DNA of 64,000 bases from an uncultured Thiohalocapsa sp. (GCF_913062725.1 NZ_CAJXWY010000006.1:1-64000); one strand, 5' to 3'. Counted from the first letter of the stretch, positions 16,957-26,686 are shown. The notes: generated by a model from the sequence alone, not told the origin. A program made the numbers and translations.

Positions 16957-19863
16957 ATGAAAGACCCAGCCGTACACAAAGATCAAGCCAACGGCCACAC
17001 GGAGGTCAAAGAGACCACCTGTTATATGTGTGCCTGCCGTTGCGGTATCCGGGTACACCTGCGCGACGGCCAGGTGCGCTACATCGAGGGCAACCCGAAC
17101 CACCCGCTGAACGAGGGCGTGATCTGCGCCAAGGGCAGCTCCGGCATCATGAAGCAGGTGTCGCCGGCGCGCCTCACCAAGCCCCTGCGGCGCAAGCCCG
17201 GCGCCAAGCGTGGCGAGTCCGAGTTCGAGGAGATTTCCTGGGACGAGGCCATGGAGATGCTCGCCGAGCGTCTCGGCCGGCTGCGGGCGGAGGATCCGAA
17301 GAAGTTTGCGCTCTTCACCGGCCGCGATCAGATGCAGGCGCTGACCGGCATGTTCGCCAAGCAGTTCGGCACGCCGAACTACGCCGCCCACGGCGGTTTC
17401 TGCTCCGTGAATATGGCCACGGGCATGATCTACACCATCGGCGGGTCGTTCTGGGAGTTCGGCGGTCCGGACCTGGAACGGGCCAAGCTGTTCGTGATGA
17501 TCGGCACCGCCGAGGACCACCACTCCAATCCGCTCAAGATCCAGATCAGCAAGTTCAAGCGCCGTGGCGGGCGCTTCGTCTCTATCAACCCCATCCGCAC
17601 CGGCTACTCGGCCATCGCCGACGAGTGGGTGCCCATCAAGCCCGGCACCGACGGCGCCCTGTTCCTGGCGCTGATCCACGAGATCCTGAAGCTCGGCCTG
17701 TTCGACCGCGAGTTCCTGGTGCAGTACACCAACGCCCCGGAGCTGGTCATCGACGACCCGGGTCGCGACGACCATGGCATGTTCTACCGCGACCCGGATG
17801 CGGAGATCGTCGAGGGCTGCACCGACCCGCAGAACAAGCTCTGGTGGGATCGCAACAAAAACGGCCCGGTGCTGACCCACACCGAGGGCGGCGACCCGCG
17901 CCTCATGGGCAGTTATGTGCTGCCGGACGGCACGCCGGTGAAGCCGTCCTTCCAACTGCTGAAGGAGCGGGTGGAGCCCTATACGCCGGAGTGGGCCGAG
18001 AACATCACCGGCATCCCGGCGGACACCATCCGCCGCCTGGCGCATGAAATGGGTGTGACGGCGCGCGACCATAAGATCGAGCTGCCCATCCGCTGGACCG
18101 ATTGCTGGGACAAGGAGCACGACACCGTCACCGGTAACCCGGTGGCCTTCCATTCCATGCGCGGGCTGGCGGCGCATTCCAACGGTTTCCAGACCATCCG
18201 GTCCTTAAGCATCCTGATGACGGTGCTCGGCACCATCGACCGCCCCGGTGGCTTCCGTCACCGGGCGCCCTTCCCGAAGCCCATCCCGCCCTGCCCGAAG
18301 CCGCCGAATCATCCGGACGCGGTGCAGCCCGAGGCGCCGCTGGAGGGCCTGCCGCTGGGCTGGCCGGCGAAGCCCGAGGATCTGTTCGTCGACGACGACG
18401 GCAAGCCGGTGCGCATCGACAAGGCCTTCAGCTGGGAGTACCCGCTGGCGGCCCACGGGCTGATGCACAACGTCATCACCAATGCCTGGCGCGGCGATCC
18501 CTATCCCATCGACACCCTGTTCCTGTTCATGGCCAACATGGCCTGGAACTCGTCGATGAACACCACCGCGGCACGGCACATGCTCACCGACACCGACGAG
18601 CACGGTGAGTACAAGATCCCCTTCCTGGTGGTGTGCGACACCTTTGCCTCCGAGACCGTCGCCTTCGCCGACCTGGTGCTGCCGGACACCACGTATCTGG
18701 AGCGCCACGACGTGCTCTCCATGCTGGACCGGCCCATCTCCGAGTTCGACGGGCCGGTGGACGCCGTGCGCCTGCCCGTGCTGCCGCCGAAGGGCGAATG
18801 CCGGCCCTTCCAGGACGTGCTCATCGAGCTCGGCGGGCGGCTCAAGCTGCCGGCCTTCACCAAGCAGGACGGCAGCCCGAAGTACCGCAACTACCCGGAC
18901 TTCATCGTCAACTACGAAACCTCGCCCGGCTCCGGCATCGGCTTCCTCGCCGGCTGGCGTGGCCAGTTCGGCGAGAAATACCTCAAGGGCGAGCCCAATC
19001 CGCGGCAATGGGAGCAATACGCCGCCAACGGCTGCGTATTCCATCATGAGCTGCCGCGCAGCTATCAATACATGCGCAACTGGAACAAGGGCTACCTGCA
19101 CTGGGCCCGGGCGCATGCCCTCACGCGCTGGGCGGAGCCCATTGTGCTGCACATCTACTCCGAGGTGCTGCAGCGCTTTCGCGCCGCGGCCCAGGGCAAG
19201 TGGCCCGGCCGCCAGCCGCCGGAGCACCTGCGCGAGCGCATCGAGACCTTCTTCGATCCGCTGCCCTTCCACTACGAGCCCCTGGAGGGGCAGATGGTGG
19301 ACAAGACGCGCTTCCCGCTCACCGCGCTCACCCAGCGGCCCATGGCCATGTACCACAGCTGGGACAGCCAGAACGCCTGGCTGCGCCAGATCCACAGCCA
19401 CAACTACCTCTTCGTCAATCCCAAGCTCGCCATCGCCCAGGGCATCGAAGACGGCGACTGGATCTGGGTGGAGTCCCACCTCGGGCGGGTGAAGTGCATG
19501 TGCCGCTACTCCGAGGCCGTGGAGCCCGGCACGGTCTGGACCTGGAACGCCATTGGCAAGGCCGCCGGCGCCTGGGCGCTGGACCCGAAGGCGGACGAAT
19601 CCAAGAAGGGCTTCCTGCTCAACCATCTCATCGGCGAAGAACTCCCCAACGGCGGCGCCGGCAGCCACTTTTCGAACTCCGATCCCATCACCGGCCAAGC
19701 CGCCTGGTTCGACCTGCGGGTGCGCATCTACAAGGCCGAAGGCCCGAAGGAGGCGCAGGTCACCGAGCCCCAGTTCGCGCCCATGAAGACCCTGCCCGGC
19801 CAGACGGCGCGGCCGCGCACGCGCTGGCAGGCCTATGTGGCGGGTGTGTTTGGCAGGAAGTAG
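16957..19863 (+). CDS. soeA: Sulfite dehydrogenase SoeA, molybdopterin subunit
   Basis: The 968-residue protein is a molybdopterin bis-guanine dinucleotide oxidoreductase of the DMSO reductase family. It has an N-terminal [4Fe-4S] site (CYMCACRC, residues 22-29, with a later Cys in GVICAKG) and no Tat signal, consistent with the cytoplasmic SoeABC sulfite-oxidising enzyme of purple sulfur bacteria. The soeB and soeC genes that follow support this over polysulfide or thiosulfate reductases, which are exported. An open frame extends 73 codons upstream but looks non-coding, so the ATG at 16957 is preferred. The enzyme oxidises sulfite to sulfate and passes electrons to the quinone pool. Confidence 0.9.
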   Translation: MKDPAVHKDQANGHTEVKETTCYMCACRCGIRVHLRDGQVRYIEGNPNHPLNEGVICAKGSSGIMKQVSPARLTKPLRRKPGAKRGESEFEEISWDEAMEMLAERLGRLRAEDPKKFALFTGRDQMQALTGMFAKQFGTPNYAAHGGFCSVNMATGMIYTIGGSFWEFGGPDLERAKLFVMIGTAEDHHSNPLKIQISKFKRRGGRFVSINPIRTGYSAIADEWVPIKPGTDGALFLALIHEILKLGLFDREFLVQYTNAPELVIDDPGRDDHGMFYRDPDAEIVEGCTDPQNKLWWDRNKNGPVLTHTEGGDPRLMGSYVLPDGTPVKPSFQLLKERVEPYTPEWAENITGIPADTIRRLAHEMGVTARDHKIELPIRWTDCWDKEHDTVTGNPVAFHSMRGLAAHSNGFQTIRSLSILMTVLGTIDRPGGFRHRAPFPKPIPPCPKPPNHPDAVQPEAPLEGLPLGWPAKPEDLFVDDDGKPVRIDKAFSWEYPLAAHGLMHNVITNAWRGDPYPIDTLFLFMANMAWNSSMNTTAARHMLTDTDEHGEYKIPFLVVCDTFASETVAFADLVLPDTTYLERHDVLSMLDRPISEFDGPVDAVRLPVLPPKGECRPFQDVLIELGGRLKLPAFTKQDGSPKYRNYPDFIVNYETSPGSGIGFLAGWRGQFGEKYLKGEPNPRQWEQYAANGCVFHHELPRSYQYMRNWNKGYLHWARAHALTRWAEPIVLHIYSEVLQRFRAAAQGKWPGRQPPEHLRERIETFFDPLPFHYEPLEGQMVDKTRFPLTALTQRPMAMYHSWDSQNAWLRQIHSHNYLFVNPKLAIAQGIEDGDWIWVESHLGRVKCMCRYSEAVEPGTVWTWNAIGKAAGAWALDPKADESKKGFLLNHLIGEELPNGGAGSHFSNSDPITGQAAWFDLRVRIYKAEGPKEAQVTEPQFAPMKTLPGQTARPRTRWQAYVAGVFGRK

Positions 19864-20006
19864 TTACCAGTGCGAAGTGTGCAAGCAGTGCGACGCGCAG
19901 GGGTGCCCAAGCGCCGGGTGCCCCGTCGCACGCGCGGCCGCTGCTGTGCGGTGTGATTTGCAGCCAAACGCGCGACGCGTGATGAGTAAAAGCCATAGGA
20001 AGCTCC

Positions 20007-20729
20007 ATGACCCAACTCGCCCTAGTCATCGACCTTAACGTCTGCGTCGGCTGCCATGCCTGCGTGACCTCCTGCAAACAGTGGAACACCTCCGGCTGGG
20101 CCGGGCCCATGGTGGACGAGAATCCCTATGGCGCCGATCCCACCGGGACCTTCTTCAACCGGGTGCAGACCTTCGAGGTCGGCAGCTATCCCAACACCGA
20201 AACGGTGCACTTCCCGAAGTCCTGCCTGCATTGCGAGGAGCCCCCCTGCGTGCCGGTGTGTCCGACGGGCGCCAGCTACAAGCGCGAGGACAACGGCGTC
20301 GTGCTGGTTGACTACGACAAGTGCATCGGTTGCAAATACTGCTCCTGGGCCTGCCCCTATGGTGTGCGCGAGCTGGACGAACAGCAGCAGGTGATGAAAA
20401 AGTGCACCCTGTGCATCGATCGCATCACCGATCAATCCTTGCCGGAGAAGGAGCGCCAGCCCGCCTGCGTGCTGGCCTGCCCCACGAACGCCCGGCTCTT
20501 CGGCGATGTGCACGATCCGGATTCTGAGGTGTCGGTGGCCATCCGCGAGCGCGGCGGTTATGCGCTCATGCCGGAATGGGGCACGAAGCCCGCCAACCAT
20601 TACCTGCCGCGGCAGAAGACGCGCATGCACATCAGCGAGGACGAGCTGCAGCGCGCCGACAACCCGCTCTCCAAGGAAGACATCACGGTCTACACCGGCG
20701 AAGAGACCCTGGACGACGTCACCTGGTAA
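20007..20729 (+). CDS. soeB: Sulfite dehydrogenase SoeB, iron-sulfur subunit
   Basis: The 240-residue protein holds four ferredoxin-type Cys groups for four [4Fe-4S] clusters: CVGCHACVTSC near residue 13, CLHCEEPPCVPVC near 73, CIGCKYCSWAC near 106 and CTLCIDRI with a later CVLAC near 132-155. This is the standard electron-transfer subunit of DMSO-reductase-type complexes. It links the SoeA active site to the membrane subunit. It starts 143 bases after soeA; that spacer has no gene. Confidence 0.92.
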   Translation: MTQLALVIDLNVCVGCHACVTSCKQWNTSGWAGPMVDENPYGADPTGTFFNRVQTFEVGSYPNTETVHFPKSCLHCEEPPCVPVCPTGASYKREDNGVVLVDYDKCIGCKYCSWACPYGVRELDEQQQVMKKCTLCIDRITDQSLPEKERQPACVLACPTNARLFGDVHDPDSEVSVAIRERGGYALMPEWGTKPANHYLPRQKTRMHISEDELQRADNPLSKEDITVYTGEETLDDVTW

Positions 20730-20782
20730 GAAGCGCGCTTCGAGCCTGGCCACCCGTAACCCGACACGCGATATCCAAGACG

Positions 20783-21763
20783 ATGCATCCCGCCTTCTCA
20801 GTCATCTTCCTCACGACGCTCATCGGCGCCGGTCAAGGGCTCTTCCTGGCGCTGTTCACCGGACAGCTGTATGCGAGTGTCCAGCTCATCGAGCCGCAGG
20901 GCGCCGACTTCTATACCGTCGGCAGTGTCCTGTCCCTCGCATTGCTCATCGCCGGTCTCGGCGCTTCGTTTTTTCACTTGGGGCGCCCCGAGCGCGCCTG
21001 GCGCGCGGCCTCCATGTGGCGCACCTCCTGGCTGTCGCGGGAGGTGATCGTGCTGCCCATGATGATGGGCGTGGTGTTCTTCTACGGGCTCTTCCACTAC
21101 CTGGGGCTGACCCAGCCATGGTTCGTGGCGGGAGATGGCGCGCTGCCCATCGATGCCACCATGGTGCTCGGTCTGCTCGGCGTCATCGTGGCTTTCGCCC
21201 TCTTCGTCTGCACGGGCATGATCTACGCGAGCGTCAAGTTTCTGGAAGAATGGCACTCACCGTACACCATCGGCAACTTCACCTTCCTGGGCATGGCCTC
21301 CGGCTTCATGCTGGCGGCGGCTTACTCCGCCTATCTCGGTAATCACCTGGTGGGCTTCTACGGCACCTGGGCGGTGATCTTCACCGTGCTCGGGCTCGGC
21401 ACGCGCATCGCATCGTTGATTCGCAATGCCACCCTGAAGCACAAGAGCACGTTGCAGACCGCCATCGGCGTGCGCCACCGCAAGATCGTGCAGAAATCCC
21501 AGGGCTTCACCGCCAGTTCCTTCAACACCCGGGAGTTCTTCCACCACCAAAGCCCGGATTTTCTGAATCTCGTGCGGCTGGTGTTTCTGGTGATGGTCTT
21601 TCCGGTGCCGCTGATGTTGATCGGCGTTTCCTATGTGCTGGAGTCGCCGACGCTGCCCATTGCGGCCTTCGTCATCCAGTACCTGGGTCTAGTGGCCGAG
21701 CGCTGGTATTTCTTCGCCGAGGCCAATCACCCGCAGAATCTCTACTATCAGAGTATCGCCTGA
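20783..21763 (+). CDS. soeC: Sulfite dehydrogenase SoeC, membrane anchor
   Basis: The 326-residue protein has about eight hydrophobic segments and matches the DmsC-type anchor that carries electrons to quinone. Features include the N-terminal FSVIFLTTLIGAGQGLFLAL helix, FFHLGRPERAWRA near residue 70 and SREVIVLP near 90, both typical of DmsC/SoeC. The start at 20783 is chosen because it directly precedes the first helix; a longer frame upstream overlaps soeB out of frame. Together with SoeA and SoeB it forms a cytoplasm-facing membrane complex. Confidence 0.88.
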   Translation: MHPAFSVIFLTTLIGAGQGLFLALFTGQLYASVQLIEPQGADFYTVGSVLSLALLIAGLGASFFHLGRPERAWRAASMWRTSWLSREVIVLPMMMGVVFFYGLFHYLGLTQPWFVAGDGALPIDATMVLGLLGVIVAFALFVCTGMIYASVKFLEEWHSPYTIGNFTFLGMASGFMLAAAYSAYLGNHLVGFYGTWAVIFTVLGLGTRIASLIRNATLKHKSTLQTAIGVRHRKIVQKSQGFTASSFNTREFFHHQSPDFLNLVRLVFLVMVFPVPLMLIGVSYVLESPTLPIAAFVIQYLGLVAERWYFFAEANHPQNLYYQSIA

Positions 21764-22210
21764 GCTGCTGCCGGCGCGTGTCGATGACACGAGCGCCCCA
21801 GCCTGCGAGCGCATCTGGCCAGGCAGGTCAACGGGGCGCGACGGCGACGCGAGACGCCATGCGGCGCTCGAAGCGCGGGGTCCGCCAGATGCCCCGGCGC
21901 GGCCGTGTCCATACGGCAACGAGCAACTCAAGTGTGAAGGTTGCTTGGATGACAACGATTGGGGCTGACGACTCTCGGGGCTGACGATACCGGACCCGGC
22001 ACCCTTTGCCATTTGTGTCGTGACCCGCGGATCGCTGACGGCCCTCTCGCATCTTGACGAAGCTCCCCGCGGTCCCCGGGGCGAGGACCGCGGGGACGCT
22101 TGGGGTTCGACGCCAGGAGGTTCGACGCTTGGGGGGGCGACGCCAGGGGGGGCAACTCGAGGTCTGGCCCGCAACCGCCCGGTGTTGTCGTGATCCGGGC
22201 GGCGACCGGG
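21764..22210. other. Non-coding gap with strong hairpin
   Basis: No supported gene. At 22067-22097 CCCCGCGGTCC and GGACCGCGGGG pair perfectly around CCGGGGCGA, a very stable stem without a T-run; it may end the soe transcript or the convergent minus-strand transcript. It is followed by short repeats of TTCGACGC and CGACGCCAGG (22107-22155). Confidence 0.5.
22067..22097. terminator. Perfect 11-base hairpin between soeC and the FmdB gene
   Basis: The two 11-base arms (CCCCGCGGTCC / GGACCGCGGGG) are fully complementary. The position between convergent genes suits a bidirectional transcription block, although the missing U-tract means Rho-independent action is uncertain. Confidence 0.45.
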
Positions 22211-22471
22211 TCAGTCGAGTCCGCACATGCCGCTGGCGCAGCCGCCGGCGCCACAGGCCGGCGCCGGGTCGAAGCCGCTGCCGAGGTTGCTGCTGCCGAT
22301 GACGTTGCCGCCGGTGGCGAGGCGTTGCACCGGTGTGTCGGCGGGGGTGTCGCCGCAGTCCAGATGGGCGCGCTCGCAGACCTCGCCCCAGGTCTTGAGC
22401 TTCTCGCTCATGCGGTGATTGACCTCGACGATGCGACCGTTGACCTCGCAGCGGTAATCGTAAGTGGGCAT
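22211..22471 (-). CDS. FmdB-family zinc ribbon protein
   Basis: The 86-residue protein begins MPTYDYRCE, the hallmark of FmdB-type zinc ribbons, and has paired Cys in the N-terminal half (C8 and VCERAHLDCGD). Its C-terminus is Gly/Cys-rich (ACGAGGCASGMCGLD), which may bind additional metal. AGGAG precedes the ATG. FmdB-like proteins are predicted regulators and often sit near metal or sulfur genes; no function is proven. It stands alone on the minus strand between soeC and the thioredoxin-like gene. Confidence 0.85.
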   Translation of the reverse strand: MPTYDYRCEVNGRIVEVNHRMSEKLKTWGEVCERAHLDCGDTPADTPVQRLATGGNVIGSSNLGSGFDPAPACGAGGCASGMCGLD

Positions 22472-22594
22472 AGCTCGCTCCTATATCGATGCTTTCTAAT
22501 ATGGCCACATTATAGCCACGTCGGCCGCCGCCGCAACGTGATCGGCGTGGTCAGGATCGGCGCCGTCGGCCGGGCTGTGCGTCCACCGGCAGGG

Positions 22595-23134
22595 TCAGTT
22601 GCGGCCGGCGGCCCACAGGTGCGCACGCAGGTGGATGCCGGGCGTGTAGCCGACGGCGCCGAAGCGGATATCGCCGTCGGCGTCCAGGACGAAGGTGGCG
22701 GGCACTGCCTTCACACCCCAGGCGCTCGCAATATCCCCATGAGGGTCGGGGATGGCGTCGAAGGCGAGATCACGCTCGCGCAGATAGCGGGCGATGCCGT
22801 CCCCGTCACCGGATTGCATGGCGACGGTAATGACCTGATAGTCACCGGCGAGGGCATCGATGCTGCCCGCCTCGAGCTTGCAGGTGGGGCACCATGTGGC
22901 CCAGAAATGCACCAGCACCGGCTCGCCGCGCAGGGCCGCCAGGCTCACCCGTGCGCCGCCGACGGTCTGGCCAGCGAGCGAGGGCGCCTGCCCCGATGCC
23001 AGCGGGCGTGATTGATACCATTGGAGGCCCAGAAAAATGACCAAGAAGATCAGCAGATTGGTGAGCAGGCTGCGCCAGCGCCGGCGTTTTGGCTTGCCCG
23101 TCGGCGCGCCGGCGGAGGCTTTGGCGTTAAACAT
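22595..23134 (-). CDS. Membrane-anchored thioredoxin-fold protein (TlpA/ScsD-like)
   Basis: The 179-residue protein has a basic N-terminus, one membrane helix (LLTNLLIFLVIFLGLQW near residue 25) and a periplasmic thioredoxin domain with the redox motif ATWCPTC near residue 87. It also has VPATFVLDADG, which holds the cis-Pro loop. It resembles ScsD and TlpA-type disulfide reductases or oxidases. The ATG at 23134 follows GGGAG; a longer upstream frame is ignored. It diverges from the secreted rhodanese gene, so the pair may handle periplasmic thiols or sulfane sulfur. Confidence 0.82.
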   Translation of the reverse strand: MFNAKASAGAPTGKPKRRRWRSLLTNLLIFLVIFLGLQWYQSRPLASGQAPSLAGQTVGGARVSLAALRGEPVLVHFWATWCPTCKLEAGSIDALAGDYQVITVAMQSGDGDGIARYLRERDLAFDAIPDPHGDIASAWGVKAVPATFVLDADGDIRFGAVGYTPGIHLRAHLWAAGRN

Positions 23135-23867
23135 CGGTGTTGCTCCCGTTCGCCGGCGGCCTGCGGCCCGCGCTGGTGGTGGCGCCGGCGGTGGCAGGTA
23201 CCTGCCGGCGCTGTTGGGGGTGTTGGTCTGCACGGCGCCGGCGCATGCGGCCAACACCGGGGAGGACTTGTTCGATCTGGAAAATCTCAGCACCAAGATC
23301 ACCGAGCAGCTGCCCTACATCGAGGTGCCCCACGGCGGCGAGACGATAACAGTGCTGCGCTACCAGGATCCAAGTCATCGCATCGAGCCACCCTACGACA
23401 AGACCAACCGGCCGTGCCCGCCCTTTTGCGTCCAACCGATGCAGCTCGGGCCGGGTATCGAGACCATCGGCGAGCTGGAAGTGCTGGCGTACATGCAGCG
23501 CATCGCCGATGGTGACCAGTCGGTGATGCTCATCGATTCCCGCACGGCGGACGAAGCCACGCGCGGCACCATTCCCGGCGCCGTCAACATTCCCTACGAG
23601 CAGTTGGATCCTGCCCTGGCGGCGCCGGCGAGCATCGCGGAGTTGCTGCAGCTGGAATTCGGTGCCGCCAGCGCCGATGGCATCTGGAGCTTCGATGGCG
23701 TCAAGACCCTGGTGTTCTTCTGCAATGGCGCCTGGTGCGGCCAGTCGCCGACCAACATCAAGGCCCTGATCGGCGTTGGTTACCCGGCGCACCGCCTGAA
23801 ATGGTATCGCGGCGGTATGCAGGCCTGGGAGTCCCTTGGCCTCACCACGGTGCCGGCCGCAGACTGA
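23037..23867 (+). CDS. Secreted rhodanese-domain protein, start uncertain
   Basis: The mature region begins after a hydrophobic stretch ending APAHA near residue 70 of this frame, so the product is probably periplasmic. The rhodanese domain has LIDSRTADEATRGTIPGAVNIPY and the active-site loop FFCNGAWCGQS, whose first Cys is the catalytic one. Loops of this kind with two Cys occur in rhodaneses tied to redox or quinoprotein systems. The only ATG (23037) would overlap the divergent thioredoxin gene by 98 bases and yields an implausible basic leader. A GTG at 23137 in another frame gives a signal-like start, so a frameshift or a non-ATG start is likely. Confidence 0.72.
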   Translation: MTKKISRLVSRLRQRRRFGLPVGAPAEALALNIGVAPVRRRPAARAGGGAGGGRYLPALLGVLVCTAPAHAANTGEDLFDLENLSTKITEQLPYIEVPHGGETITVLRYQDPSHRIEPPYDKTNRPCPPFCVQPMQLGPGIETIGELEVLAYMQRIADGDQSVMLIDSRTADEATRGTIPGAVNIPYEQLDPALAAPASIAELLQLEFGAASADGIWSFDGVKTLVFFCNGAWCGQSPTNIKALIGVGYPAHRLKWYRGGMQAWESLGLTTVPAAD

Positions 23868-23916
23868 GGTGGTGCGGCCCTGTGCCGGTTGCGGCCGGCA
23901 CAGGGCTGGCTGTGGC

Positions 23917-25350
23917 TCAATCGCCGGGCAGCAGCGGCGTGGTCGCACCCTGCTCCCGATCCGGGATGGTGCTGAACCAATCCAGCTTGTCGCGCAGGTT
24001 GACCACGTCGCCGACGATGATCAGGGTCGGTGGCTCCGGCGGATCCTCCTCGACACGGGCGAGAATCGTCTTGAGCGTGCCGGGATAGACCTTCTGCATG
24101 TGCGTGGTGCCCTGCTGCACCAGCGCAATGGGCATGTCCGGCGGCACGCCGTGCTCGATCAGCTTGTCCACGATGACGGGCAGGCCCACCAGGCCCATGT
24201 AGAAGACGATGGTCTGATGCGGCTCCGCCAGCTGGCGCCAGTTGAGGTTGATGGTGCCGTCCTTGAGATGGCCGGTGACGAAAGTGACCGACTGTGCGTA
24301 GGAGCGGTGGGTGAGTGGGATGCCGGCGTAGCAGGCGCAGCCGTTGGCGGCGGTGATGCCCGGTACCACCTGGAAGGGCACGCCTTCGGCGGCCAGGGTG
24401 TCGATCTCCTCGCCGCCGCGGCCGAAGATGAAGGGGTCGCCGCCCTTGAGCCGGAGCACGCGCTTGCCCTCTTTGGCGAGCGTCGCCAGCAGTTTGTTGA
24501 TTTCCTCCTGTCGCATGGTGTGCTGGTTGCGCTGCTTACCGACATAGACGTGCTCGGCATCGCGACGCACCATGTCGATGATGGGCTTGGCCACCAGGCG
24601 ATCGTAGACCACCACGTCGGCTTGCTGCATGAGCCGCAGCGCCCGGAACGTGAGGAGATCCGGGTCGCCGGGCCCGGCACCCACCAGGTACACCTCGCCC
24701 ATGTCGGTGGGATTGCCGCCGGCGGCGAGCTCCCGCTCCATGTGCGCATCGGCCTCTTTCAAATGCCCGGAGAAGACCCGTTCGGCGACACCGCCTTGCA
24801 GCACGCGATCCCAGAAGCGCCGGCGGTCGCGCTGGTGCTCGAAACGTTCCTTCACCCGGTCGCGGTAGCGCGCGCAGAGCTCGGCGAGGCGCCCGTAGCC
24901 CGCCGGCACCAGGGATTCAAGCCGGGCGCGGATCATGCGCGCCAGCACCGGCGAGGCGGTGCCGGTGGACACCGCCACCACCACCGGCGAGCGGTCGATG
25001 ACCGAGGGCATGATGAAGCTGCAGTCATCGGGTTGATCGGCGACATTCACCGGTATCCGCGCGGCCTTGGCCAGGGCGGCGATGCGGCGATTGACGCCGC
25101 GGTCGTCGGTGGCGGCGATGGCGAGGCGAATATCCAGCAAATCCTCGTCGTCGAAGCGGCGCTCAAGCCAGGTAATGGCCGCATCTTCGGCCACCTTGGC
25201 GGCCAATTCCGGCACCAGCGCCGGGGAGACGAGGCGCACCCGTGCGCCGGCGCGGCGCAGGTTGTGAAGCTTGCGCAGCGCGATGGGGCCGCCGCCCACC
25301 ACCAGGCAGGGCGCATTGTTGATGTCGAGGAAAATCGGAAGTAGGTCCAT
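23917..25350 (-). CDS. cysG: Siroheme synthase CysG
   Basis: The 477-residue protein fuses two activities. The N-terminal precorrin-2 dehydrogenase and sirohydrochlorin ferrochelatase has the VVGGGPIALRKLHNLRRAG NAD-binding loop near residue 17. The C-terminal uroporphyrinogen-III C-methyltransferase has VYLVGAGPGDPDLLTFRAL near 217, followed by VVYDRLV and the LKGGDPFIFGRGGEE motif near 300. The start at 25350 matches the family N-terminus MDLLPIFL; a longer frame upstream is not conserved. Siroheme is the cofactor of DsrAB, which explains its place next to rhd-tusA-dsrE2 and in the same window as dsrAB. Confidence 0.95.
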   Translation of the reverse strand: MDLLPIFLDINNAPCLVVGGGPIALRKLHNLRRAGARVRLVSPALVPELAAKVAEDAAITWLERRFDDEDLLDIRLAIAATDDRGVNRRIAALAKAARIPVNVADQPDDCSFIMPSVIDRSPVVVAVSTGTASPVLARMIRARLESLVPAGYGRLAELCARYRDRVKERFEHQRDRRRFWDRVLQGGVAERVFSGHLKEADAHMERELAAGGNPTDMGEVYLVGAGPGDPDLLTFRALRLMQQADVVVYDRLVAKPIIDMVRRDAEHVYVGKQRNQHTMRQEEINKLLATLAKEGKRVLRLKGGDPFIFGRGGEEIDTLAAEGVPFQVVPGITAANGCACYAGIPLTHRSYAQSVTFVTGHLKDGTINLNWRQLAEPHQTIVFYMGLVGLPVIVDKLIEHGVPPDMPIALVQQGTTHMQKVYPGTLKTILARVEEDPPEPPTLIIVGDVVNLRDKLDWFSTIPDREQGATTPLLPGD

Positions 25351-25804
25351 GGTCGTCTGGGCGCGGCGCTGCGGCCTGCATTGCTCGAAATTAGGGGTGG
25401 GACGTGTTGGATCTCTGCCAGCGGCAAGGGCGCGCCAGGCGCCGGTGTCAAACCGACCCAGTGGCCCGAGCAGGGCCGGAAGCTCCGCCAGGGTCAGCGG
25501 CGCGAGCCACCGCGGGCAAGCGCACTCGGACACGATGTCCTGTCTTGACGCCGGCGCTTGTCGGGCGCGCATCGGCCCGATGGCCGGTCCATCGAAAAAT
25601 CCCTCCGAGTGCCTGACTGCCGCGCGACCGGCGTGCCGGCCCGGGTCGCCGGGAGGGGGGCCGGTGCAACTGCCCCACCCCTGGAAACAGCGCCCGGTCA
25701 GACCCATCCCCAGCCTCGGCGGCGAGCGTCGCCAGATGCCGATTGCCGAGTCTGTGAAGATTCTTTAATATACTGAAATACTTGAGCAAGGGGTAGGTGC
25801 TTTA

Positions 25805-26155
25805 GTGGTCAACGAGATCGATTCAGAAACCCTGCAGGCACGGCTCGCCGCGGGAGAGGACGTGCTGTTGGTGGACGTACGCACCCCGGCGGAGGTCGCC
25901 CAGGGCGCGATACCCAACGCCAAGCATATCCCCATGCACCTGTTGCCGCTGCGCGCCGGTGAGCTACCGCAAGACAAGGACTTCGTGCTCTACTGCCGCA
26001 GCGGGGCCCGTTCTTACCATGCCTGTCAGTTTCTGGCGCAACAAGGCAACGACAAGGCACTCAACCTGCGCGGCGGCATCATCGCCTGGGCGCGGCATGG
26101 TTATGCGATCGGCTCCCTCACTGGTAACGGACAGGGCGGCGGGCAGGAGCGCTGA
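25805..26155 (+). CDS. rhd: Cytoplasmic single-domain rhodanese (Rhd)
   Basis: The 116-residue rhodanese starts with GTG and carries LVDVRTPAEVAQGAIPNA and the active loop CRSGAR with its persulfide-forming Cys near residue 64. It has no signal peptide. In purple sulfur bacteria this gene heads the rhd-tusA-dsrE2 cluster and loads sulfane sulfur, for example from glutathione persulfide, onto TusA. The order here is identical. The region just upstream (25740-25800) is AT-rich and has a TATACT -10-like element at 25769. Confidence 0.9.
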   Translation: MVNEIDSETLQARLAAGEDVLLVDVRTPAEVAQGAIPNAKHIPMHLLPLRAGELPQDKDFVLYCRSGARSYHACQFLAQQGNDKALNLRGGIIAWARHGYAIGSLTGNGQGGGQER

Positions 26156-26310
26156 GCGGGGCCCGGCGGTTGCCCTCGGGTCCACCGCCGGCAGTTCCCC
26201 ACAGCAGTTGCGCTGGCGGTGGTTTCTGCCTAATAATCAGAATCTTTGCGGTTGCTGAAATGCTTATGTTCTGCAACCTTCACTCGACAAGCCTGCGGAG
26301 GTAACCCCAG

Positions 26311-26541
26311 ATGGCAGAATTCGATCAGGAACTGGATGCCAGCGGTCTCAATTGTCCGCTGCCCATCCTGCGGGCGAAGAAAACCCTCAACGCCATGGAT
26401 GCGGGCCAGGTCCTGCATGTGATCGCCACCGATCCCGGGTCCGTGAAGGACTTCGACGCGTTCAGCAAGCAGACTGGCAACGACCTGATGGAGTCCAAGG
26501 AGGACGGTGGTAAGTTCCACTTCATGATCAAGAAGGCTTGA
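26311..26541 (+). CDS. tusA: Sulfur carrier protein TusA
   Basis: The 76-residue protein has the TusA signature LDASGLNCPLPILRAKK, with the sulfur-carrying Cys of CPxP near residue 18, and the conserved GQVLHVIATDPGSVKDF segment. CGGAGG lies upstream of the ATG. TusA accepts sulfur from rhodanese and passes it to DsrE2 or DsrEFH, feeding the Dsr pathway encoded at the right end of the window. Confidence 0.96.
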   Translation: MAEFDQELDASGLNCPLPILRAKKTLNAMDAGQVLHVIATDPGSVKDFDAFSKQTGNDLMESKEDGGKFHFMIKKA

Positions 26542-26686
26542 TCGGCGCCGTCTGCGGCAGACCGTGCACGGCGGATGTCCCGGTCGGCCGGGCGCTGCCG
26601 CTCCAGACCGGGCGCTCGGGAGCCCCTGAGCGCCCGCCAGCAAACGATGAGACCGGGCTCCAAGCGGGGTCCGCCCGGAGGACAAG

